Positions 18,054 through 28,278 are shown, counted from the first letter of the stretch. The stretch: DNA of 31,316 nt from Myxococcales bacterium (GCA_020633515.1 JACKDM010000057.1:1-31316), one strand, 5' to 3'. The notes: generated by a model not told the origin, from the letters alone. A program made the numbers and translations.

Positions 18054-19014
18054 TCCCGCCGCGGCCGCGCCTGCGGCCGCTGTTCCCCTCACTCGCTGGA
18101 CGCCGCTGCGCGCCGCGTTGATCGCGGGCGGGCTCGGCGTCGCCTTCCTCCCCGTTCCGTTGTGGGTGGTCGAGACCTGGCTCGGCGGGCTGCTCGGGGG
18201 CGCCGCCGCCGGGTTGCTGACGCTGCCGATCTGTCTGGTGCTGGCGGGGTTCGCGACGCGCAGGCCGGCGTGGGCCGCGGCGCAGTCGGCGCCGGATCGG
18301 GCGGGCGCGGAGGTGTGGCTGACGGTGATGGCGTGCGCGGTCGGCGGGGTGATGCTGTGGGCGCGGCGCGCGGATGACGCGCTGCTGCTCGCGGGGGCGC
18401 TGCTGCCGGGCGCCGGGTGGCTGTGGCTGTGGGGCGCGCTCGGGTGGGCGCGGGCGCGGGCGCTGATATTTCCGGTGGCGTTCCTGGGCTTCGCGCTGCC
18501 GTGGGAGCACTACCTGCGGGGTCTGATCGACGCGCCGCTTCAGCAGTGGACGGCCGACATCGCGTTGCAGGGGCTGCGGATCGCGGGCTACCCGATGCGC
18601 TACTGGACGGCCGATACGATCTACAGCGCCGACTACTATGTGATCGTCAACGAGACCTGTTCGGGCATGAACATGCTGACGACGCTGGCGATGTACACGC
18701 TGATCTATGGCTGGCTGGTGCAGCCGCGGGTGGGTAACCGGCTGGTCTTGTTGGCTTTGGTGTTCCCGCTCGCGATGCTCGCCAATGGGGCGCGGGTGGC
18801 GACGATCTACCTGCTCGGGCACTACGGCGGGGTGCCGGCGGCGGAGGGGTTCTGGCACACCGGGAGCGCCTACGTGATCTTCCTGCCGGTGTTCTGGTTC
18901 ATCTACGTGGTCGATCGGGCGCTGACGGCGCGGGATCGGCGCCACGCGGCGAGGGCGCCGAGCGCGAGCAGCGCGCCGCAGAGCGCCATCCACCAGTCGC
19001 CGAGCCGCACATAG
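18040..19014 (+). CDS. Exosortase/archaeosortase family transpeptidase
   Basis: 324 residues, about eight TM helices. The GTG at 18040 follows AGAAGG and overlaps the micro-protein gene. The catalytic set of the family is complete: Cys207 in NETCSGMNM, Arg252 in ANGARVATI and His273 in FWHTGSAY. Family enzymes cut C-terminal sorting signals at the membrane and can attach the protein to a new surface acceptor. No EpsI/DUF3485 domain is fused at the C-terminus, and no polysaccharide genes are in the window, unlike XrtA/EPS clusters. The last 112 bp (about 37 residues, Ala/Ser-rich) overlap the end of lnt on the other strand. The subtype cannot be named by eye. Confidence 0.92.
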   Translation: MSSADPAAAAPAAAVPLTRWTPLRAALIAGGLGVAFLPVPLWVVETWLGGLLGGAAAGLLTLPICLVLAGFATRRPAWAAAQSAPDRAGAEVWLTVMACAVGGVMLWARRADDALLLAGALLPGAGWLWLWGALGWARARALIFPVAFLGFALPWEHYLRGLIDAPLQQWTADIALQGLRIAGYPMRYWTADTIYSADYYVIVNETCSGMNMLTTLAMYTLIYGWLVQPRVGNRLVLLALVFPLAMLANGARVATIYLLGHYGGVPAAEGFWHTGSAYVIFLPVFWFIYVVDRALTARDRRHAARAPSASSAPQSAIHQSPSRT

Positions 19015-20381
19015 AGGGTGAGGTCGTCGCGGAGGCGGGCTTCGCCGCGGAGGATGCCGGGTTCGAAGAGCCCGAGCGCGCCGTGGCGGCCGCCGCGGGG
19101 GTCGATGAGGGTGGTGACGCCGGCCTGCCCGACGCGGAGCAGCCAGCGGCCGGTCTCGAGGGCGCGCACGATGGCGCGGCGGGTCATGTGGTCGGTGATG
19201 GGGGAGCGGCCGAAGCCGGCGTCGTTGCTCATGACGACGAGGAGCTCGGCGCCGGCGGCGGCGAGGGCGCGGCCGGCGTGGGGGTAGACCGACTCGAGGC
19301 AGATGAGCGCGCCGACGCGGCCGGCGGGGGTGTCGAGCGGGGCCCAGGCGGCGCCGGGGGTGAAGTGGGCCTCGGTGCCGGGCACGAGGCGGACCTTGGG
19401 CTGGCGGCCGAGCTCGCGGCCGCCGGGGGCGAGGGCGACGGCGAGGTTCTGGCTGCGGCCGTCGGGGTCGCGGCCGATGAGGCCGGCGATGAGGACGCCG
19501 CGGTCGTCGGCGCGGGGGAAGAGGCGGGCGCGGAGCGCGGGGGTGTCGAGCACGGGCGCGCGGACGGCGGTCTCGGGCCAGACGACGAGGTCGGCGCCGC
19601 TGTCGAGGGCGGCGCGGGTGAGGGTCTCGTAGGTGGCGACGACTTCGCGCATGACGGCGGGATCGGCGAGCGCGGCGCGGTACTGGCTGTTGGCGAGGCC
19701 GCCTTGCACGCCGGCGACGGTGAGCGGGCGGTCGCCGAGGGGCGGGGGCGCGAGGTGGCCGGCGAGGCCGGCGAGCGCGAGGAGCGCGGCGGCGAGGAGC
19801 GCGGGGCGGCGGTGGGGGCCGCCGACGAAGGTCAGGTGGAAGACGACGCTCTGCGCGAGCGCGATGAGGGTGGAGACGCCGAGGCCGCCGGTGTGGGGCG
19901 CGAGCGCGAGCCAGGGGGCGAAGGCGGGCAGGTCGGCGATGTTGCCGACGTAGCTCGCCGGCATCGAGAGCGGGCCGAGGGTGCGGATCCATTCGGTGAG
20001 CGCCCAGACGAGCGCGGGGAGCGCGACGTCGAACGCGGGGCCGGCGCGGCCCCACAGCGCGCGCATGAGGAGGCCGTAGAGCACCATCTGGCTGCCGGTG
20101 TAGAGGCTGAAGGCGACGAGGATCCAGGCGCCGTAGTCGAGGATGCCGTAGATGTGGGCGCCGGCGAGGACGCCGACGAGGCCGCCGAGGCCGGCGGCGG
20201 TGGCGGCGGTGCGGGCGCCCCACAGCGCGCAGAGCAGGGGCACGTTGGCGATGAGCGCGAGGGGGCCGAGCCAGATGAAGCCGGCGCCGTTGAGGAGGCC
20301 GGAGAGCGCGGCGAGCGCCCAGCGGGCCGAGGGGGTGAGGCGGGGGGCCCAGCGGGCTTCGGTGTTGGGGTCGTTCACCAT
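18903..20381 (-). CDS. lnt: Apolipoprotein N-acyltransferase
   Basis: Adds the third acyl chain to the N-terminal Cys of lipoproteins in the inner membrane, which fits the several lipoproteins encoded nearby. The protein has 492 residues with multiple TM helices in residues 1-225, then a nitrilase-like catalytic domain. The triad is visible: Glu270 (VVWPETAV), Lys329 (RQPKVRLVPG) and Cys361 (ICLESVYP), corresponding to E. coli E267, K335 and C387. A final TM helix (DWWMALCGALLALGALAAW) is near the end. The ATG at 20381 overlaps the stop of the upstream gene by 7 bp. Its 3' end overlaps the exosortase gene tail-to-tail by 112 bp. Confidence 0.93.
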   Translation of the reverse strand: MVNDPNTEARWAPRLTPSARWALAALSGLLNGAGFIWLGPLALIANVPLLCALWGARTAATAAGLGGLVGVLAGAHIYGILDYGAWILVAFSLYTGSQMVLYGLLMRALWGRAGPAFDVALPALVWALTEWIRTLGPLSMPASYVGNIADLPAFAPWLALAPHTGGLGVSTLIALAQSVVFHLTFVGGPHRRPALLAAALLALAGLAGHLAPPPLGDRPLTVAGVQGGLANSQYRAALADPAVMREVVATYETLTRAALDSGADLVVWPETAVRAPVLDTPALRARLFPRADDRGVLIAGLIGRDPDGRSQNLAVALAPGGRELGRQPKVRLVPGTEAHFTPGAAWAPLDTPAGRVGALICLESVYPHAGRALAAAGAELLVVMSNDAGFGRSPITDHMTRRAIVRALETGRWLLRVGQAGVTTLIDPRGGRHGALGLFEPGILRGEARLRDDLTLYVRLGDWWMALCGALLALGALAAWRRSRAVSARSTT

Positions 20382-20893
20382 GGCGCCTCGCGGGCGCCGA
20401 CGAGCGCGAGGTCGATCGCGGCGGGGGGGAGCGCGCCTTCGGGGACGCGGACGACGCCGAGGCCGGGCACGACGGCGATGGGGTCGACGCCGAGGAGGCC
20501 GATGAGGAGGTGCGGCGGGCCGGCGGCGGGGACGCGGAGGCGGGGCGGGGCGCCGGCCCAGTGGTCGGCGGTGAAGGGCTCGGCGCGGAGGCCGAGCGCG
20601 GCGAGCGCGGCGGGCCAGGCGGCGGGGTCGGTCGGGTCGGGGGGGGCGTCGGTGGTGACGTGCGGGGCGTAGCGGGCGCGGAGCTCGGGGAGGAGCGCGG
20701 GCACGGGGCGGGGGTCGATGACGTCGCCGAGGGGGGCGCGGTGCGGCGGGTGCCAGGTGCGGGTGAGGCCGGTGACGACGTCGTCCTGCGCGAGCTCGGC
20801 GGCGGCGCGGGCGGCGACGAAGGCGGCCCACACGATCATCGCCGGCCAGAGGAGGCGGGCGAGGCGGCGGCCGGTCGGCGGGGGCGCGGGCAT
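20375..20893 (-). CDS. One-TM protein of unknown function
   Basis: 172 residues. One N-terminal membrane segment lies at about 12-34 (LLWPAMIVWAAFVAARAA), followed by an extracytoplasmic part rich in Pro and Ala. Conserved-looking stretches are WHPPHRAPLGDVIDPRPVPALLPEL and a C-terminal beta-like region (PPHLLIGLLGVDPIAVVPGL). I do not recognise the family. It sits between the kinase-SUMF1 gene (start overlaps that stop by one base, TGATG) and lnt (7-bp overlap), so it is made from the same mRNA. Its position next to lnt suggests a membrane or envelope role, but nothing more can be said. Confidence 0.75.
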   Translation of the reverse strand: MPAPPPTGRRLARLLWPAMIVWAAFVAARAAAELAQDDVVTGLTRTWHPPHRAPLGDVIDPRPVPALLPELRARYAPHVTTDAPPDPTDPAAWPAALAALGLRAEPFTADHWAGAPPRLRVPAAGPPHLLIGLLGVDPIAVVPGLGVVRVPEGALPPAAIDLALVGAREAPW

Positions 20894-23800
20894 CAGGGGT
20901 CGCGGGCGAGGCGGAAGCCGACGGAGACGGAGACCGAGGCGGGGGCCATGGCGTGGCGCGAGGTGCCGCGGGCGTGGAGGTCGAGGTGGTTCCAGCTCCC
21001 GCCGCGGCAGATGCGGTCGGTGTGCTCGTCGGCGCCTTCGGTGGCGGCGAGGCTGACCGTCCAGTCGCTGACGCCGCCGGCGAGGTCCATCACGCCGTAG
21101 GGGCCGCGGTCGGTGGCGAAGCTGCCGCAGGGCTCGAGGTGGGCGGCGCCGGGGCGGGCGTGGGCCGACTTGCAGTAGGTGGGCTCCCAGGTGTTGCCCC
21201 AGGGGAAGCGGCGCAGGTCGGCGCCGCGGGCGGCGACCTCCCACTCGATCTCGGTGGGGAGGCGGTAGGTGACGCCGTCCTGGGCCGACCGCCAGCGGCA
21301 GTAGGTCTGCGCGTCGTCGAAGCTGACGCCGAAGACGGGCCAGTTGGGGTCCCAGGGGATGCCGTTGGGGTCGCGCTCGGGGATGACGAAGCGGCCTTCT
21401 TCGAAGCGGAAGAGCGCGCCGCCGTCGGCGAAGAGGCGGGGGACGCGGCGGCGGGCTTCGCGGATGTCGTTCTGTACGAGCGCGTTGAGGAAGTCGAGGT
21501 ACTGCCGGCCGCTGACGGGGAGGCGGGAGAGGCAGAAGTCGGCGACGTCGACGGTCTGGCGGGGGAGGCCCCACGAGGCGTCGGGGTCGCCGCCGATGGT
21601 CATGCGGCCGCCGGGGATGTAGACGAAGCCGGCGCCGAGCGACTGTTCGGTGCGGAGGCGGACGCGGAGCTTCGCTTCGCCGAGGCGCTCGATGAGGACG
21701 GGGACCTGGGTGTCGCGCAGGCCAGGGGCGCGGAGCACGAGCAGGTAGCTGCCCATGGGGAGCGGGTCGACGGTGACCGGGGTGCGGCCGAGGTCGCGGG
21801 GCTCCTGGGGGGTGAGGATCTTGTCGATCTCGGCGTAGCGGAAGAGCACGGCGCGGGCGCCGGGGGGGTCGGTCTCGACGTGGAGGCGGCCGTCGCCGCG
21901 GAGGAGCTGGGCGTAGTTGCCGGTGTCGACGGCGCGGAGCACGGTCTCGTACTGCACCATCGAGGCGTGGTCGCGCTCGTGCTCGGCTTGCAGGAAGCCG
22001 TCCCAGTAGAGCTGGCAGAGCTCTTCGCGGGCCTCGGCGTCGTCGGGGTTGCAGACGAGCGCCTGGCGGAAGGCCTGCGCGGCGCGGGTGAAGGCCTCGA
22101 CGCGTTCGCGGCGGGCGAGCGCGAGGCGCTGTTCGGCCTCCCACAAGGGGCGGCGGGGCTCGGCGCCGGCCCAGGGCGCGAGGCGGAGGCGGTGGGCTTC
22201 GACCTCGCCGGTGAGGCGCTCGGCGGTGCGGGTCTGCGCGCGGTACTCGTCGACGTGCGCGCGGGCCTCGCCGGTGTGGCGGCGGGCTTCGAGCTTCTGG
22301 CGCTCCTGTTCGAGCGCGCCTTCGAGGAACGCCTGCAGCGCGCCGTGCAGCTCGAGCACCGAGGGGTAGCGCTGCTCGATGTCCTTGGCGAGGCAGCGCA
22401 TGACGATCTCTTCGAGCTCGGCGGGGATGTTGCGGTCGGGCGCGCGCTTGCGGAGCGGGATGACGCGCTCGCGCAGCATCTTGCGGATGATGGCGCGGGC
22501 GTCGCGGCCGGTGTAGGGCGGGCGCAGGGTGAGGATCTCGTAGAGGATCGCGCCGAGGCTGTAGATGTCGCTGCGCTCGTCGACCTCGTCGAGGTTGCCG
22601 AGCGCGAGCTCGGGCGGCATGTAGCCGGGGGTGCCGATGACCTCGCCGTGGCGGGTGGCCCAGCGGCTCATGCCGGCGCGGTGGCTCTGTACGCGGCCGT
22701 CGGCGTCGGGGACGCGGCGGGGGAGGATCTTGGCGAGGCCCCAGTCCATGACGAGGATCTCGCCGAAGTCGCCGAACATGATGTTGCTGGGCTTGAGGTC
22801 GCGATGCACGACGTTGTGGTCGTGCGCATAGGCGATGCCCATGCAGACCTGCTGGAAGCTCGAGAGCAGGCGGGTGCGGGTGAAGGTCTTCTCGGTCTTC
22901 TCGACGCCGCGGCGGAGGTCGCGGAGCACGTCGCGCAGCGTGCGGCCGCGGACGAGCTTCATCGAGAAGTAGAGCTGGCCGTCGCGCTGGGTGCCGAGGT
23001 CGTAGACGGGGACGATGTTGGGGTGCTGGAGCTGGCCGGTGATCTGGGCTTCTTCGGTGAAGCGGAGCTGCATGCCGAGCTGTTCGTCGGTGCCCTTGAT
23101 GAGCAGCTTCATGGCGACGACGCGGTCGATGTTGAGGTCGCGGGCCTCGATGACGCGGCCCATGCCGCCGCGGGCGATCTCGCGGCCGAGCTCGTAGCGG
23201 GTGGTGCTGGGGTGGAGCGTGGGGAGCACGTCGGAGCGGCGGTCGCGGTCGCGTTCGCTGGCGGGGCGGGCGCGGTCTTCGTCGCCGCGGATGGGGACGG
23301 CGCGGCCGGGGAGGGGGGCGAGCTCGCCGGCGGGGGGGCGGCTGTCGAGGAGGGGGTCGTAGTCCATGGCGCCGAAGCCGGGCTCGCCGGGCTCGGAGGA
23401 GCGGTCCTTGCCGGCGCGGTCGGAGACGAGGAGGTCGTCGCCGCGGGCGGGGAGCTTGGGGAGCTCGCCGGACATGGCGCGGGCGCGGACGCCGGGGGGC
23501 GGGTCGAAGGGGAGCCCGCTGTCGAAGCCGTCGCCGGGGTCGAAGGCGCGGTAGGCGGCGAAGGGGTCGTCGACGTGGTCGACGGGCTCTTCGTCGTTGG
23601 TGTCGCGGCCGCGGGCGAGGCCGACGTGGGTGTCGGGGGGCGGGGGCTCGTCGCCGAAGAGGAAGTTGTCGTCGTCGAGGAGCGCCTCGAGGTCGGCGTC
23701 GTCGTCGTCGACGGGGGGGGAGTCGCTGACGTGGAAGGGGAGGTCGGCGGAGGGGTTCTCGACGGGGCGCAGCAACTCGCCGCCGTCGCCCCAGGGCAGG

Positions 23801-24090
23801 TCTTCGGGGTCGGGCAGCTCGGCGAGGAGGTGGGCGGGGTCGGTCTCGGCCTCGGCGCGGACGGGGAGGAGCGTGGGGCCGTCGCTGGGCGGGACGCGGC
23901 GGACGGGGCCGATGATGGGGTCGGGGCCGGCGTCGTCGTCGTCGTCGAGGCCGTCGTCGAGCGGGTCGAAGACGTCGGGCGCGGGGGCGAGGCGGGGGAG
24001 GACGCCGGTGTCGGCCTGTTCGTCGACCTCGATGGAGTCGAGGGGGGTGTAGGTCGCGCGCGCCGGGGGGCCGGTCATGGGGGGCGGCAT
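20893..24090 (-). CDS. Ser/Thr protein kinase-PEGA-SUMF1 (formylglycine-generating-enzyme-like) fusion
   Basis: 1065 residues from ATG 24090. Residues 1-300 are an acidic disordered linker. The kinase domain (about 305-590) has GREIARGGMGRV, the Lys in VAMKLL, HRDLKPSN near 430, DWG instead of DFG near 447, and GTPGYMPPE. A helical TPR-like part follows. A PEGA-type beta domain comes at about 733-800 (TDPPGARAVLF). The last 245 residues are an FGE/SUMF1 domain (YIPGGRMTIGG, RLPTEIEWEVAARG, NTWEPTYC, GVMDLAGGVSDW, RICRGGSW, GFRLARD). Kinase-FGE fusions are typical of Myxococcota and Planctomycetes; the FGE part is usually a binding module rather than a sulfatase activator. The real start is probably 24679 (next entry). 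It is coupled by TGATG to the next gene. Confidence 0.9.
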   Translation of the reverse strand: MPPPMTGPPARATYTPLDSIEVDEQADTGVLPRLAPAPDVFDPLDDGLDDDDDAGPDPIIGPVRRVPPSDGPTLLPVRAEAETDPAHLLAELPDPEDLPWGDGGELLRPVENPSADLPFHVSDSPPVDDDDADLEALLDDDNFLFGDEPPPPDTHVGLARGRDTNDEEPVDHVDDPFAAYRAFDPGDGFDSGLPFDPPPGVRARAMSGELPKLPARGDDLLVSDRAGKDRSSEPGEPGFGAMDYDPLLDSRPPAGELAPLPGRAVPIRGDEDRARPASERDRDRRSDVLPTLHPSTTRYELGREIARGGMGRVIEARDLNIDRVVAMKLLIKGTDEQLGMQLRFTEEAQITGQLQHPNIVPVYDLGTQRDGQLYFSMKLVRGRTLRDVLRDLRRGVEKTEKTFTRTRLLSSFQQVCMGIAYAHDHNVVHRDLKPSNIMFGDFGEILVMDWGLAKILPRRVPDADGRVQSHRAGMSRWATRHGEVIGTPGYMPPELALGNLDEVDERSDIYSLGAILYEILTLRPPYTGRDARAIIRKMLRERVIPLRKRAPDRNIPAELEEIVMRCLAKDIEQRYPSVLELHGALQAFLEGALEQERQKLEARRHTGEARAHVDEYRAQTRTAERLTGEVEAHRLRLAPWAGAEPRRPLWEAEQRLALARRERVEAFTRAAQAFRQALVCNPDDAEAREELCQLYWDGFLQAEHERDHASMVQYETVLRAVDTGNYAQLLRGDGRLHVETDPPGARAVLFRYAEIDKILTPQEPRDLGRTPVTVDPLPMGSYLLVLRAPGLRDTQVPVLIERLGEAKLRVRLRTEQSLGAGFVYIPGGRMTIGGDPDASWGLPRQTVDVADFCLSRLPVSGRQYLDFLNALVQNDIREARRRVPRLFADGGALFRFEEGRFVIPERDPNGIPWDPNWPVFGVSFDDAQTYCRWRSAQDGVTYRLPTEIEWEVAARGADLRRFPWGNTWEPTYCKSAHARPGAAHLEPCGSFATDRGPYGVMDLAGGVSDWTVSLAATEGADEHTDRICRGGSWNHLDLHARGTSRHAMAPASVSVSVGFRLARDP

Positions 24091-24679
24091 GGCGAGCGGG
24101 GCGGTGGTGCTGCCGGTCGCGGGCGCGCGGGGGTCGGGGGCGGTGCGGCCGGGGGCGGTCTGGCGGTCGGGCGCGGTGCGGCCAGGGGGCGGTGTGCGGC
24201 GCGGGCGGGTCGCTCCAGGGGTCAGGCGGGCCGCTCCACGGGTCGCGGACGCGGGCTCGGTGAAGCCGGCGCGGGGCTCGGTGAGGCCGGCGTGGGGGCG
24301 ACGCGGACGTCGGCGGCCGAGCCGCGGTCGGTGAGCGGCGCGCCGGGCAGGCTGGCGCTCGGGCGGTCGGTGAGCCCGGCGGCGGGGTGCTGCGGGCGGC
24401 GGGTCGGCGGCGGCGGGCGGGGCTCGGGCGCGCGGGGCGGGGCAGCGGGGCGCGGGGCAGCGGCGTGGCGGGGCTCGCGACGCCGCGGGCCTCGGCGGCG
24501 GCTTCGAGCATCAGCGAGGAGAGCTGCTCCGACGAGGTCAGGCCGAGGTCGATGATCAGCTCTTCGAGCGATCGATCGCTGGAGTCGGCGAGCCGCCGGC
24601 ACTGGTTGATCAACGGCTCGGGGACCCCCAGCTTGTCCCGCACCAGCGCGAGCAGTCGGGCGTCGTCGAGGCCGTCCAT
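24091..24679 (-). other. Frame-broken N-terminal part of the kinase-SUMF1 protein
   Basis: ATG 24679 begins MDGLDDARLLALVRDKLG, a compact helical domain of about 65 residues (SLEELIIDLGLTSSEQLSSL) resembling N-terminal domains of Myxococcota kinases or GspE-type proteins. After about 24480 the reading becomes Pro/Arg/Ala-rich, and plausible stretches appear in different frames: LTDRPSASLPGAPLTDRG in a second frame near 24330-24390, DPWSGPPDPWSDPP back in the first near 24210-24250, and GLTEPRAGFTEPASATRG then TAPDRQTAPGRTAPDPRA in the kinase frame. 20893-24679 is 3787 nt, one more than a multiple of three. The best reading is one gene with indels in the linker. A separate small protein is the alternative. 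Confidence 0.6.
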
Positions 24680-24699
24680 CCTGCCCGCCCTCCTCGCCG

Positions 24700-25940
<1,241 letters not shown>

Positions 25941-25941
<1 letters not shown>

Positions 25942-27137
25942 CACATGGCCTCCACGATGACGGCGATGCCCTGCCCGCCGCCGATGCAGGCGGTGCCGAG
26001 GCCGTAGCGGCCGCCGCGCTGGCGGAGCGCATAGAGCAGGTGGGCGACGATGCGGGCGCCGCTCGCGCCGAGCGGGTGGCCGAGCGCGATCGCGCCGCCG
26101 TCGAGGTTGGTGCGGTCGCGGGGCAGCTCGAGCGCCTGCTCGACGGCGAGGTACTGCGGCGCGAAGGCTTCGTTGACCTCGATGACGTCCATGTCGCCGA
26201 TCGAGAGCCCGGCGCGGTCGAGCGCGATGCGGCTCGCGGGCACGGGGCCGATGCCCATGATGGTCGGGTCGCAGCCCGACACGCCCCACTGCACGAGGCG
26301 GCCGAGCGGCGCGTGGCCGTGCTTCTCGGCGAAGGCGCGGCTCGCGATGACGAGCGCGGCGGCGCCGTCGCAGATGCCGCTCGCGTTGCCGGCGGTGACG
26401 GTGCCGTCCTTCTTGAAGACCGGCTTGAGCTTGCCGAGCCCGGCGGCGTCGCTGTCGGGGCGGGGGTGCTCGTCGACGTCGAAGGCGACGGGGCCCTTGC
26501 GGGTGGCGAGCTCGACGGGGGTGATCTCGTCGCGATAGCGGCCGGCGGCCTGCGCGTCGGCCCAGGCGCGCTGGCTGCGGAGCGCGTAGCCGTCGCAGGC
26601 CTCGCGGCTGATGCCGTACTTCTCGGCGAGGTTCTCGGCGGTGATCGCCATCGGCTGGCCGGTGTAGCTGTCGGTGAGGCAGCTCCACAGGCTGTCTTCG
26701 AGCTCGGGCGCGGCGCCGAAGCGGAGGCCCTCGCGGGCGCCGCGCACGACGTGGGGGGCCTGGCTCATCGACTCGGTGCCGCCGACGAGCACGGCCTGCG
26801 CGTCGCCGACGAGGATCTCGCGGGCGCCGGCGGTGATCGCTTCGAAGCCCGATCCGCAGAGGCGGTTGACGGTGACGGCGGGGACGCGCTGGGGGAGACC
26901 GGCGCGGAGGCCGACGTGGCGGGCGAGGTAGATGGCGTCCTTGCTGGTCTGGAGCACGTTGCCGAAGACGACGTGGTCGATGTGCTCGCCGGCGACGCCG
27001 CTCTGTTCGAGCGCGGCCTTGGCGGCGACGACGCCGAGATCGGTGGCGCTGTGGCCCTTGAGCGCGCCGTTGAAGGTGCCGAACGCGGTCCGCTTCGCCC
27101 CGAGGAACACGATCCCGGTGTCGGTTGCTGTCTTCAT
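25941..27137 (-). CDS. Acetyl-CoA acetyltransferase/thiolase
   Basis: 398 residues, normal for a thiolase. The acyl-accepting Cys is near residue 91 in NRLCGSGF. The GHPLGASGAR motif holds the active-site His, and GTACIGGGQG holds the second Cys. VNEAFAPQ is the fourth signature. It catalyses reversible condensation of two acetyl-CoA (or beta-keto thiolysis) in the cytoplasm. The ATG at 27137 has GGAG about 10 bases upstream. A TATAGT box lies about 30 bases upstream, so this gene probably heads its own transcript with the LeuA-like gene (one-base overlap) and perhaps the kinase-SUMF1 gene 20 bp further. Biosynthetic versus degradative type cannot be separated by eye. Confidence 0.92.
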
Positions 27138-27167
27138 CTGTGCTGTCTCCTCACCGCTCCACTGCGG

Positions 27168-27173
27168 ACTATA
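27168..27173 (-). promoter_or_regulatory. Candidate -10 box (TATAGT) for the thiolase gene
   Basis: Read on the minus strand, TATAGT lies about 31 bases before the thiolase ATG and matches five of six consensus positions. No strong -35 was found at 17-18 bp. The 67-bp gap to the preceding dehydrogenase stop is otherwise featureless. Confidence 0.45.
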
Positions 27174-27204
27174 GCCGGTCTCGTCGTGTGTGACAGCGGC
27201 GCCG

Positions 27205-28278
27205 TCACGCCGCGCGTCGGGGCTGGCGCAAGAGCGCCACGAGCGCGTCGCCGACCGCGCGGGTGCCGAGCTCGCCGCCGAGGTCGCGGGTGACCTTGCG
27301 GGTGCGCAGCGCCTCGACGACGGCGCTCTCGATCGCCATGGCGGCCTCGCCGTGGCCGAGGTGTTCGAGCATCTGCGCGCCGGTGAGCACCATCGCGAGC
27401 GGGTTTGCGATGTCCTTGCCGGCGAGCGGGGGCGCGCTGCCGTGCACCGGCTCGAAGAGGCTGACCCGGCCGGGGTGGATGTTGCCGCTCGGCGCGAGGC
27501 CGAGCCCGCCGACGAGCTGCGCGGCGAGGTCGCTGAGGATGTCGCCGAGCATGTTGCTGGTGACGATCACGTCGAAGTCCTCGGGGGCGCGCACGAGCTC
27601 CATGGCGAGCACGTCGGCGTAGAGGTGGCGGGCGCTGATGTCGGCGTACTCTTCGGCGACCTCGATGAAGACGTCCTGCCAGAGCCCGTGCGCGTCGCGG
27701 AGCACGTTGGCCTTGTCGGCCATGCACACCCGCTTGCGGTCGTTCTCGCGCGCCCACTCGAACGCCGCCCGGATGATGCGCTCGACGCCCTTGCGGGTGC
27801 AGATCATCTCGTTGATGGCGATCTCGTCGGGGGTGCCGCGCTTGAAGCGGCCGCCGACGCCGACGTAGAGGCCCTCGGTGTTCTCGCGGAAGATCACGAA
27901 GTCGAGGTCTTCGGGCTTCTTGTTCTTGAGCGGGGTGAGGTCGGGGTGCAGCAGGCGGGCAGGGCGCAGGTTGACGTAGAGGTCGAGGCGGAAGCGGAGG
28001 CCGAGGAGGATGTCCTTGGCGTGGGCCATGTCGGGGACGCGGGGGTCGCCGAGCGCGCCGAGGTAGATGGCGTCGTAGTTGTCGCGGAAGTCTTCGAAGG
28101 CGGCCTGCGGGAGCGTGACGCCTTCGGCGAGGTACTTCTCGGCGCCGTAGTCGTGCCAGACGAAGTCGAGCGGCACCCCGTGCAGCTCGGCGGCGGTCTC
28201 GAGGACGCGGACGCCGACCTCGGCGACCTCGGTGCCGATCCCGTCTCCGGGGATGACGGCGATCTTCTGCCCCTGCAT
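27205..28278 (-). CDS. 3-isopropylmalate/isocitrate dehydrogenase family enzyme
   Basis: 357 residues. NAD(P)-dependent beta-decarboxylating dehydrogenase. IAVIPGDGIGTEV is the N-terminal family signature. LGLRFRLDLYVNLRPARL carries the substrate-binding Arg residues. FRENTEGLYVGVGGRF contains the mobile-loop region, and the NMLGDILSDLAAQLVGGLG stretch is the metal-binding signature. FEPVHGSAP binds the cofactor. GDPRVPD recalls actinobacterial-type LeuB and tartrate dehydrogenases. 3-isopropylmalate dehydrogenase is the most likely activity; tartrate or homoisocitrate dehydrogenase are alternatives. The ATG at 28278 overlaps the kinase stop (TGATG); a GTG one codon earlier is possible. No leuC/leuD is in the window. 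Confidence 0.88.
   Translation of the reverse strand: MQGQKIAVIPGDGIGTEVAEVGVRVLETAAELHGVPLDFVWHDYGAEKYLAEGVTLPQAAFEDFRDNYDAIYLGALGDPRVPDMAHAKDILLGLRFRLDLYVNLRPARLLHPDLTPLKNKKPEDLDFVIFRENTEGLYVGVGGRFKRGTPDEIAINEMICTRKGVERIIRAAFEWARENDRKRVCMADKANVLRDAHGLWQDVFIEVAEEYADISARHLYADVLAMELVRAPEDFDVIVTSNMLGDILSDLAAQLVGGLGLAPSGNIHPGRVSLFEPVHGSAPPLAGKDIANPLAMVLTGAQMLEHLGHGEAAMAIESAVVEALRTRKVTRDLGGELGTRAVGDALVALLRQPRRAA

Noticed and set aside
20953..24555. Plus-strand open frame of 1200 codons
   Set aside because: Exact antisense of the kinase-PEGA-SUMF1 gene; composition is Ala/Gly/Val/Glu-rich mirror sequence without motifs.
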